10,001 nucleotides of DNA, from NCBI GenBank assembly GCA_031254445.1, contig JAIRUL010000231.1, positions 1-10,001 of the forward strand, read 5' to 3'. The notes beneath the pieces were generated by a model. The model was not told the origin of the DNA. It made no database searches and saw only the letters and a program-made list of their open reading frames with translations. The position numbers and the translations under genes were made by a program. Below, piece after piece: positions 1 to 5,886 of this stretch. This DNA comes from Chitinispirillales bacterium (GTDB lineage Bacteria; Fibrobacterota; Chitinivibrionia; Chitinivibrionales; Chitinispirillaceae). Position 1 is the stretch's first letter, and each line of letters starts with the position of its first letter.

Positions 1-1
1 C

Positions 2-829
2 CCGTGGATAACCCTTAGCGGCGCGGAGCGGTTTACGGAGATCGGCACGCCCAAAAGCTCCGGCACAAAGGTCTTCGCCCTCGCCGGCAAAACCGCCCGC
101 GGCGGGCTTATCGAGGTGCCCTTAGGCATCACCGCTATGGAGATAGTAGAGCGCATCGGCGGCGGGATCGCTGGCGGAGGAGCCTTCAAGGCCGTGCAAA
201 TCGGCGGGCCGTCTGGCGGGTGCATTCCGGCGGAGCATTGCGATACCCCCGTAGACTACGAAAACCTCGCCGCTATGGGCGCTATGATGGGGTCGGGCGG
301 GCTTGTTGTGCTTGACGAACGCGATTGCATGGTGGATATCGCAAGATATTTTTTGGCGTTCACCCAAGGCCAATCCTGCGGGCGCTGTACATTCTGCCGC
401 GTGGGTACAAAAAGGATGCTTGACATATTGGAAAAGATTTGTGGAGGAAACGGAACCGCGAGGGATCTGTCCATCCTTGAGGATCTCGCAGAATCGGTCA
501 AAAAAGCGAGCTTATGCGGACTTGGGAAGAACGCGCCGAATCCGGTTTTAACTACGCTGAAATACTTTAGAGGCGAGTACGAGGCGCATATCAACGGCGT
601 ATGCCCGGCTGGAAAATGCAAGAGCATGATTTCTTATACCGTGACGGAACGATGCGTCGGAGGGTGTACAGTTTGTTCGCAAAACTGCCCCGCAAGCGCC
701 ATACCGTTTACGCCCTACAGCCGTCCGGTTATTGACGACAGCGCTTGTACGCGCTGCGATACATGCCGCGCGGGCTGCCCGTCGGAGGCTATCGGTATAA
801 TCCCTCGAAGAAAGGCGGGTTCCGTATGA
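2..829 (+). CDS. NuoF-like NADH-oxidising subunit (HndC/HydB type), C-terminal part
   Basis: The gene is open at the left edge; 275 codons are visible, ending in TGA at 827-829. The visible part begins in an SLBB domain (FALAGK...[27 protein letters not shown]). The NuoF C-terminal [4Fe-4S] helical domain follows: SCGRCTFCR, with cysteines encoded at 377, 386 and 395, and the fourth in SLCGLG at 515. The last ~75 residues are a two-cluster ferredoxin extension. One site is CX3CX2CX3CP (CVGGCTVC...) and the other is a canonical CX2CX2CX3CP (CTRCDTC...). This extension is typical of soluble NADH-dependent hydrogenase or dehydrogenase subunits such as HndC and HydB, and absent from ordinary complex I NuoF. 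The thioredoxin-like and FMN/NADH-binding regions would lie upstream, outside the window. By family, it oxidises NAD(P)H on FMN and feeds electrons into Fe-S clusters in the cytoplasm. The 4-bp overlap with the next gene indicates a co-translated pair. The family is certain; the exact complex is not. Confidence 0.93.
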   Translation, partial: PWITLSGAERFTEIGTPKSSGTKVFALAGKTARGGLIEVPLGITAMEIVERIGGGIAGGGAFKAVQIGGPSGGCIPAEHCDTPVDYENLAAMGAMMGSGGLVVLDERDCMVDIARYFLAFTQGQSCGRCTFCRVGTKRMLDILEKICGGNGTARDLSILEDLAESVKKASLCGLGKNAPNPVLTTLKYFRGEYEAHINGVCPAGKCKSMISYTVTERCVGGCTVCSQNCPASAIPFTPYSRPVIDDSACTRCDTCRAGCPSEAIGIIPRRKAGSV

Positions 830-2451
830 GCGCGAACGCGGTAAACCTGACTATCGACGGGAAACCGGCATCGATAAACAGCGGCGCGACCATCTTACAG
901 GCGGCGCGGGCGGCTGGGGTTGATATCCCCACGATGTGCCATTGCGAGAAGAACGCGGTAACGCCTATAGCATGTTTCGTCTGCGTGGTTAAAGTTGGCG
1001 GGAACGAAACATTCGTGCCGTCTTGCGCCACTGTCGTGCACGATGGGATGGTTGTCGATGCCGCTTCCGAAGACGTGTTGAACTGCCGGAGGCGCGCGCT
1101 TGAGCTTATGCTAAGCGAACACGCTGGCGATTGCTATGCGCCGTGTTCGAGGATATGCCCGTGCGGTCTTGACATACCTGAAATGATACGGCGATTGCTG
1201 TCGGACGATATCAACGCAGCCGTAAAAATCATCAGGCATAACTTGCCGCTTCCCGCAACACTTGGACATATCTGCTCCGCGCCGTGCCAAAAGGGATGCC
1301 GCAGGGCATCGCTCGACAAATCGGTATCAATACGGCAAATCCACAAAGCTATCGCCACGTATGATATTGATAATGCCGCATCAACACATGACAAAAATCC
1401 GCAGATAACCGCGAAATCAAAACATATAGCTATTATAGGAAGCGGCCCGGCCGGCCTGTCATCCGCATACTTTTTAGCCAATGCCGGATATCAGTGCAAA
1501 CTTTTCGAATCACAGCCACAAATAGGCGGAAGCTTGCGGAGCCAATTTGACGAATCAACGCTCCCGAAAAAAATATTGGACGCGGACATCGAGTCGATAG
1601 CAAAAATGGGCGTCACATTCATCACCGGTAAAAAAATATTTTCCATTGATGACATTTATAACGATTATGACGCGATTATCGTCACAACCGGTTTACCTGA
1701 TAGCAATCAACGCCCTTTCAATTTAGAACACGACAGCCACGGTATAAAAATTTGCCACGACACTTTCGCGGCAAGCCGCCCGAAAGTCTTCGCCTGCGGA
1801 TCCGCCGTGCGCCCTATAACTCTGGCGGCGCGTTCTGCCGGCCAAGGCAAATCTCTATCGATGGCTGTTGACAGCTATCTATCCGGCGATGAACCCATGC
1901 GTAAACCGTTCTCCATGAGCACCGGGCACCTATCGACGGCGGAAATCAATTCGTTAGGAAGCTCGATACCGCATACTAATAACCAAAAGCTGTCAACAGC
2001 ATTATCATCGCGCAATCCGAAAATATCCAATCCTGCCGATACCGTTAATACTGCTAATGCTATTGACACTTCTGATGTTATTGATATAATTATCGATTCA
2101 GCCCGTTGCCTCGCGTGCGATTGCGTCAAAAAAGATTCATGCAAGCTAAAGGATTACGCCACCCAATACGCCGCACACCACCTGCGCTACGCCACCGGCC
2201 GCCGCAAGCGGTATACGCGGCAAACGTATGCGAGCGGACTCATCCACGAGCCAGGCAAGTGCATTGCCTGCGGCAAATGCGTGAGCATCACCGCGCAGAG
2301 AAACATAACCCCCGGGCTTGCCCTTACCGGCAGGGGGGCGGATGTTTGCGTATCGGCTCCATTCGGGACGCCTATCGACAAGGCTATGGGCGATGCGCTA
2401 ACAGATTGCGTTGCGGCGTGCCCGACAGGTGCGCTAAGCCTGAGACCGTAG
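826..2451 (+). CDS. Composite 2Fe-2S / GltD-like FAD / 4Fe-4S oxidoreductase subunit
   Basis: This is a 541-residue cytoplasmic electron-transfer protein. I chose ATG 826 because it overlaps the previous stop as ATGA, has a purine-rich AGAAAGGCGGG just upstream, and places a NuoG-type [2Fe-2S] domain at the N-terminus. Ligands of that domain appear to be C38, C50, C53 and C67. Residues 85-180 form a GltD/DPYD-type double [4Fe-4S] domain: C103, C107, C111, then GHIC150 SAPC154 QKGC158 RR and a VSIR motif. An FAD Rossmann motif GSGPAGL lies at 205-211, and the closing FAD motif VFACGSA begins at 321. That spacing is far shorter than in GltD, so the NADPH-binding subdomain appears absent. Residues ~357-427 are low-complexity. 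The tail is NuoG/HydA-like: C428, C431, C433, C439, then CIACGKC at 479-485 and CPTGAL at 532. No molybdopterin or H-cluster domain follows. It is probably the partner of the NuoF-like subunit, passing electrons between NADH, FAD and an unknown acceptor. Domain assignments are firm; the reaction is not. Confidence 0.88.
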   Translation: MSANAVNLTIDGKPASINSGATILQAARAAGVDIPTMCHCEKNAVTPIACFVCVVKVGGNETFVPSCATVVHDGMVVDAASEDVLNCRRRALELMLSEHAGDCYAPCSRICPCGLDIPEMIRRLLSDDINAAVKIIRHNLPLPATLGHICSAPCQKGCRRASLDKSVSIRQIHKAIATYDIDNAASTHDKNPQITAKSKHIAIIGSGPAGLSSAYFLANAGYQCKLFESQPQIGGSLRSQFDESTLPKKILDADIESIAKMGVTFITGKKIFSIDDIYNDYDAIIVTTGLPDSNQRPFNLEHDSHGIKICHDTFAASRPKVFACGSAVRPITLAARSAGQGKSLSMAVDSYLSGDEPMRKPFSMSTGHLSTAEINSLGSSIPHTNNQKLSTALSSRNPKISNPADTVNTANAIDTSDVIDIIIDSARCLACDCVKKDSCKLKDYATQYAAHHLRYATGRRKRYTRQTYASGLIHEPGKCIACGKCVSITAQRNITPGLALTGRGADVCVSAPFGTPIDKAMGDALTDCVAACPTGALSLRP

Positions 2452-2454
2452 GTC

Positions 2455-2548
2455 GAAGGCTTTAAAAGTCAAGTTCTTTAAAATCTTTTTCAAACGAAGC
2501 CTAAAGTCAAAGTCTTAAAATCTTTAAAATCTTTTTCAGACGAAGCCT
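2455..2548. repeat. Intergenic two-unit tandem repeat
   Basis: Just after the oxidoreductase stop codon a unit beginning GAAGSCT and ending in a T-rich tract is repeated. Unit 1 spans 2455-2495, unit 2 spans 2496-2541, and a third unit begins at 2542 (GAAGCCT). The best-conserved core is 28 bp (2475-2502 against 2521-2548), identical except A2493/G2539, with a 46-bp period. A further 16-bp direct repeat, TCAAAGTCTTAAAATC, occurs at 2507-2522 and 2596-2611. The stretch is much more A/T-rich than the genes on either side. No open reading frame here is convincing. Function is unknown. Confidence 0.8.
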
Positions 2549-2556
2549 TCGGCTTC
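2542..2556. other. Short perfect hairpin GAAGCC-TTC-GGCTTC
   Basis: A perfect 6-bp stem (2542-2547 with 2551-2556) encloses a 3-base loop, at the point where the third unit of the tandem repeat would begin. The following bases are ATAACGTG rather than a T-run, and the minus strand shows no adjacent T-run, so it is not a standard intrinsic terminator. It could be part of a palindromic intergenic element together with the next hairpin. Confidence 0.6.
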
Positions 2557-2561
2557 ATAAC

Positions 2562-2585
2562 GTGTGGCGGCTAAAGCCGCCACAC
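2562..2585. other. Perfect 10-bp hairpin with TAAA loop
   Basis: GTGTGGCGGC (2562-2571) pairs perfectly with GCCGCCACAC (2576-2585) around a TAAA loop. It lies 46 bp before the lipoprotein start and is GC-rich within an A/T-rich spacer. No T-run follows on either strand. It may attenuate read-through, stabilise mRNA ends, or be a REP-like palindrome. The structure is certain from sequence; the role is not. Confidence 0.65.
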
Positions 2586-2630
2586 AAAGTCAAAATCAAA
2601 GTCTTAAAATCAAAAGGCCAAACAGCCGCT

Positions 2631-3776
2631 ATGAAACCAACACTGTTAATATTATCCCTGCTCTGCATATTGTTCCCCGGATGCGGGTCAAAAGAGCGGG
2701 GCGACGACTATGCCGCGTCAACACCAAATTTCACAGCATGGCCCCACTTTCGCGGGAACGCCTCGCTTGACGGGGTTGCGCGGGGCGCTGACCCTATTCG
2801 CGATTCACTAAAAGTTATTTGGACATTCAAAAGCGGGGGGGCTTGCATCTCTTCTCCGGTGACCGATGGAGCCACTGTGTATATCGGTTCTTACGACAGT
2901 ACGCTCTACGCGCTCGACATAAAGACCGGAGGGCTTGCTTGGAAATTTAAGACAGGGGGCGAGATTGAGGCTTCGCCTACTATTTTGGAGGATGCGGTTT
3001 TTATCGGCGATCTTGGCGGGAACTTCTTCTCTATTGACAAGACAGACGGCAGTGTTAACTGGTCATTCAAGCTGCGCGGCAAGATTGCGGGGGCGGCTAA
3101 CATCGTCCCCGATAAAAACTTCGTGCTTTTTGGCTGCTACGACGATACCCTCTACTGCCTCAACGCCGCAGACGGGAGCTTGGCGTGGAAGTACGGTTCG
3201 GGGAGCTACATCAACGGAACCCCGGCTATTAGCGATACGCTTGTTGCCTTTGGCGGATGCGACGCTGGCGTGCATGTTGTTAATGTTCGCGACGGCGCGG
3301 CGGTAGGAAAAATCGACACAGAATCTTACATTGCCGGTTCCGCCGTTTTCAGTGGTAATTTCGCTTTTGTAGGCAGTTACGGCGGGAGGCTCATGGGGAT
3401 TGACATTGCGGAAATGCGCGTTGCGTGGACGTACGCGAACGATGCGCGGCGGGCACCGTTTATCGCCTCGCCTGCGCTCATCGATACGTTTTTGATTGCG
3501 CCCTCGCGGGACAATTTCGTGCATTGCGTTTCGCCTGCGACGGGGCGCTTAATATGGAAATACGCCGCTAAGGGGCAGGTTGACGCATCGCCCGTTGTCG
3601 CCGGAAACAGGGTTGTCGTGGGGTGCGGCGCCGGGGTTCTTTACCTGATTGATTTGGTTACCGGCGCGCTTGTTAATTCGTTCGACCTCGGCGGCGGCCT
3701 CGGCGGGACGCCCCTTGTGAGCGGCGGCATGGTTATTGTCGGCGATGAACTTGGGCTTGTCACCGCGCTGCGATAG
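2631..3776 (+). CDS. PQQ-type eight-bladed beta-propeller lipoprotein (BamB-like fold)
   Basis: This is a 381-residue predicted lipoprotein. ATG 2631 was chosen over the in-frame GTG at 2562 because it directly begins a lipoprotein signal peptide: MKP, a hydrophobic stretch, and an F-P-G-C box giving C18 as the lipidated cysteine. The mature chain contains WPHFRGNASLDG, typical of PQQ-repeat proteins, then eight repeats of about 40 residues. Each has a W(T/K/S)(F/Y)-type strand, beginning near residues 64, 104, 144, 186, 226, 266, 309 and 349; repeats 5 and 8 lack the Trp. Motifs such as VYIGSYDSTLYALDIKTG recur. The eight-blade count matches the BamB fold. PQQ itself is probably not bound; such proteins often act as scaffolds. 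It would sit in the envelope, facing the periplasm or surface. The ribosome site is weak (AAAAGG, 13 bases upstream). It is followed after 29 bp by the glycosyltransferase. Fold confident; specific role unknown, and BamB orthology is not established. Confidence 0.87.
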   Translation: MKPTLLILSLLCILFPGCGSKERGDDYAASTPNFTAWPHFRGNASLDGVARGADPIRDSLKVIWTFKSGGACISSPVTDGATVYIGSYDSTLYALDIKTGGLAWKFKTGGEIEASPTILEDAVFIGDLGGNFFSIDKTDGSVNWSFKLRGKIAGAANIVPDKNFVLFGCYDDTLYCLNAADGSLAWKYGSGSYINGTPAISDTLVAFGGCDAGVHVVNVRDGAAVGKIDTESYIAGSAVFSGNFAFVGSYGGRLMGIDIAEMRVAWTYANDARRAPFIASPALIDTFLIAPSRDNFVHCVSPATGRLIWKYAAKGQVDASPVVAGNRVVVGCGAGVLYLIDLVTGALVNSFDLGGGLGGTPLVSGGMVIVGDELGLVTALR

Positions 3777-3790
3777 TATTATATTTATAT

Positions 3791-3797
3791 AAGGAGG
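3791..3797 (+). promoter_or_regulatory. Strong Shine-Dalgarno for the glycosyltransferase
   Basis: AAGGAGG lies 8 bases before ATG 3806, after an A/T-rich TATTATATTTATAT stretch. It is the best ribosome site in the window and fixes the glycosyltransferase start. The A/T-rich stretch could hold a -10 element, but I see no matching -35. Confidence 0.8.
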
Positions 3798-3805
3798 GGT
3801 CCGGC

Positions 3806-5149
3806 ATGAAAATTGCCTATGTCTGCGCGGGGACTGGCAACGCATTCTACTGCGAAAACTGCATACGCGACCACGCGCTGACGGTAGGCCTCCGCGCGCT
3901 TGGGCACGACGTAGCAGTAGCGCCCATGTACCTGCCGGTAACTGACGCCGAGGCAGAGGGCGGCGTTGCGCCCGTGATGTTCGGCGCGGTGCGGCTATAC
4001 CTAATAGACAAATTTCCGTCCCTCAAGCGCCTGCCTGAAAAAAGCCTGCGCTTCTTAGACCGCCGCAAAATCCTTGACATGGCCGCCTCCTTCGCCTCGT
4101 CTACGCGCGCTGGCGGACACGAGGAGATGACCATATCGATGCTTGAGGGAGGCGACGGTCCATTTGCCGATGAATTCGGCAAATCTGCGGAATCGCTGCT
4201 CAAACTTAAACCCGATCTGATTTTTCTCTCCAACGCATTTTTGCTTGGCGTCGGCGAAGCCGTAAAGGCGATATCGCCGGTGCCGATAGCCTGTTTGCTG
4301 CAAGACGAACACGTTTGGGTCGACGCGGCGGCGCAAAACTATAGGGGTAAGACGTGGAAGGCCATCGCTGACAAATGCAGGTACGCCGACGCCTTGTATA
4401 CATTCAGCGATTGGTTCAAAGAAAAAATCGCCGCGTTGCTCAGTTTGCCGTCCGGTATAATTTCAACAATCCCGCTCGGCGTTGATCCGGCAAGATACGC
4501 TGCGTCAACAATATCGTCAACACCTTCATCATCACAAGCTATTCACGCTGCGTCAACAACATCGTCAACTAGCGCGGCATCGATAGGCTACATCAGCAGG
4601 CTATGCGGCGATATGGGGATGGACGTGCTTACAAACGCTTACTGCCAATTATTAAATAAAAGAGCCTGCAATGACGCTCCGACGCTTGATTTTTGCGGCG
4701 GGTACACGAAGGACGATATGCCTATCATCAAAAAGAGCCGCAAGGCGGTCTCTCAGTCCGGCGGGCGCATGAATATCCGTAAAAATTTTGGAATTGGCGA
4801 TAGGGCAGCGTTCCTATCGTCGCAGTCAATACTGGCCGTCCCCGCGCAAGTAAACATTGCGTTCGGCGCGTTTATCGCCGAGGCTATGGCCGCCGGCGTT
4901 CCGGTCGTGCAACCGGACGAGGGCGGGTTCTCGGAAATCATATCGGAGACAAAAGCCGGGCTCCTCTACTCGCCGAATACGCCTGAGGCGCTGGCGGACG
5001 CCTTAGAAAAAGCCTTGCTGGACGATGATTCGCGCAAGTCGATGGCTGAGGCGGGTAGGCGGGCGGTTCTTGAGAAGTATAATAATGTAGAAACGGCTAG
5101 GCGGGCGCTTGCGTTTTTGAATGATAAAGCGATTGTCAAAGATCCTTAA
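3806..5149 (+). CDS. GT4-like glycosyltransferase with substituted active-site positions
   Basis: This is a 447-residue GT-B fold protein of the GT4 (glycosyl transferases group 1) type. The N-terminal half starts MKIAYVCAGTGNAFYCENCIRDHAL, like a known subgroup beginning with a C-x2-C-x-RD pattern, and continues to FSDWFKEKI and IPLGVDPARY (~residues 215-231). A Ser/Thr-rich segment (231-257) marks the domain boundary. The C-terminal nucleotide-sugar domain runs from SIGYISRL to EAMAAGVPVVQPDEGGFSEII and a helical end. Two usual donor-binding positions differ. In the R-L-x3-K-G motif Arg265 is present but the Lys is Met270. In the EX7E motif the first Glu is Ile351, while the second, Glu359, is kept. 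Family members transfer sugars from nucleotide-sugar donors in cell-surface glycan synthesis; this one may be divergent or inactive. It is followed after 50 bp by the ABC ATPase. Family confident; activity and substrate uncertain. Confidence 0.85.
   Translation: MKIAYVCAGTGNAFYCENCIRDHALTVGLRALGHDVAVAPMYLPVTDAEAEGGVAPVMFGAVRLYLIDKFPSLKRLPEKSLRFLDRRKILDMAASFASSTRAGGHEEMTISMLEGGDGPFADEFGKSAESLLKLKPDLIFLSNAFLLGVGEAVKAISPVPIACLLQDEHVWVDAAAQNYRGKTWKAIADKCRYADALYTFSDWFKEKIAALLSLPSGIISTIPLGVDPARYAASTISSTPSSSQAIHAASTTSSTSAASIGYISRLCGDMGMDVLTNAYCQLLNKRACNDAPTLDFCGGYTKDDMPIIKKSRKAVSQSGGRMNIRKNFGIGDRAAFLSSQSILAVPAQVNIAFGAFIAEAMAAGVPVVQPDEGGFSEIISETKAGLLYSPNTPEALADALEKALLDDDSRKSMAEAGRRAVLEKYNNVETARRALAFLNDKAIVKDP
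4497..4569 (+). repeat. In-frame 25-bp direct repeat inside the glycosyltransferase
   Basis: Two copies of a 25-bp sequence (4497-4521 and 4545-4569) differ only at T4512/C4560 and are spaced exactly 48 bp apart, so the reading frame is kept. The encoded peptide is AASTISST...AASTTSST, in the linker between the two GT-B domains. Shorter TCAACA and TCATCA triplet-rich runs lie between the copies. It looks like a recent small duplication within a low-complexity insertion. Confidence 0.85.
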
Positions 5150-5199
5150 AAAATGATGATTCAATCACGTATAACCAACAATATAACAACGGCAAAACC

Positions 5200-5886
5200 A
5201 TGATCTGCGAACTACAAAACATAGTAAAGGAGTACCCGTTGCCGGCGGGCGGTGGCAGCCTAACGATTTTAGACGGCATTTCGCTCTCTATTGGCAAGGG
5301 CGAGTCGGCGGCGATTGTCGGGCCGTCCGGCAGCGGCAAGACTACGCTCTTGCATATCGCCGCAGGGCTGGACTTGCCTAGCAGCGGAAGCGTGTTGATT
5401 GACGGGAGCGATATATCGAAGATGGGCGAGCGCGACCTTGCGGCCACGCGCAACAGCAAGGTCGGCATTGTCTTTCAGCAGCACTCCCTCCTGCCGCAGT
5501 GCACGCTTTTGGAGAACGCGCTTATGCCTACGCTGCCGTATAGACACAAGGCGGGCGACGCGGCGCTCCGGAAGCGCGCTGTAAATTTGCTCGAGCGCCT
5601 TGGGCTACAAAAGCGCCTAAGCCATTTCCCGAAGCAACTCTCCGGCGGCGAACTCCAAAGAGCCGCGCTCGCCCGCGCGCTCATCAACCGCCCTATCATT
5701 CTCTGCGCCGACGAGCCGACCGGTTCGCTTGACAAGGCCGCCGCGCTTGAGATGGGCAGGCTGCTGCGGGAAATCAACAAGGAAGAGGGCACCGCGCTGC
5801 TCCTTGTCACCCACTCGGAAAAACTGTCTGCGGAGATGGATAAAACGCTGGAACTGAGCGGCGGGAAACTCAATGCCAAAAACTGA
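5200..5886 (+). CDS. ABC transporter ATP-binding protein, LolD/MacB/YbbA type
   Basis: This is a 228-residue nucleotide-binding subunit with all ABC motifs: Walker A GPSGSGKT (41-48), Q-loop at VFQQ (92-94), signature LSGGE (147-151), Walker B ending ADEPTG (D171, E172), D-loop SLD and switch histidine H205 (VTHS). The length and the LLPQCTLLENALMP stretch after the Q-loop match the LolD/MacB/YbbA group, which drives FtsX-type permeases by mechanotransmission rather than classic import. Its stop overlaps the permease start by 14 bp, so the two are translationally coupled and form one transporter. ATG 5200 begins with the usual first strand (ICELQNIVKEY), but I see no Shine-Dalgarno before it, only an A/C-rich leader. 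Substrate is unknown: lipoprotein release, peptide or lipid export, or envelope quality control are all possible. Confidence 0.95.
   Translation: MICELQNIVKEYPLPAGGGSLTILDGISLSIGKGESAAIVGPSGSGKTTLLHIAAGLDLPSSGSVLIDGSDISKMGERDLAATRNSKVGIVFQQHSLLPQCTLLENALMPTLPYRHKAGDAALRKRAVNLLERLGLQKRLSHFPKQLSGGELQRAALARALINRPIILCADEPTGSLDKAAALEMGRLLREINKEEGTALLLVTHSEKLSAEMDKTLELSGGKLNAKN

Noticed and set aside
745..825. Upstream in-frame start extending the Fe-S flavoprotein by 27 residues
   Set aside because: It would overlap 85 bp of the NuoF-like ferredoxin domain and add a non-homologous leader. ATG 826 has a purine-rich site upstream, the ATGA overlap and a proper [2Fe-2S] N-terminus.
2542..2585. Hairpins as intrinsic terminators of the upstream operon
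   Set aside because: Neither stem is followed by a T-run on either strand; described as hairpins only.
2562..2630. GTG start 23 codons upstream of the lipoprotein
   Set aside because: It lies in the 10-bp hairpin, gives a basic leader (WRLKPPHKVKIKVLKSK) and would bury the lipoprotein signal that begins cleanly at ATG 2631.
5150..5199. Promoter before the ABC ATPase
   Set aside because: The 50-bp gap is A/T-rich, but no convincing -35/-10 pair is visible; the ATPase may simply be co-transcribed with the glycosyltransferase.
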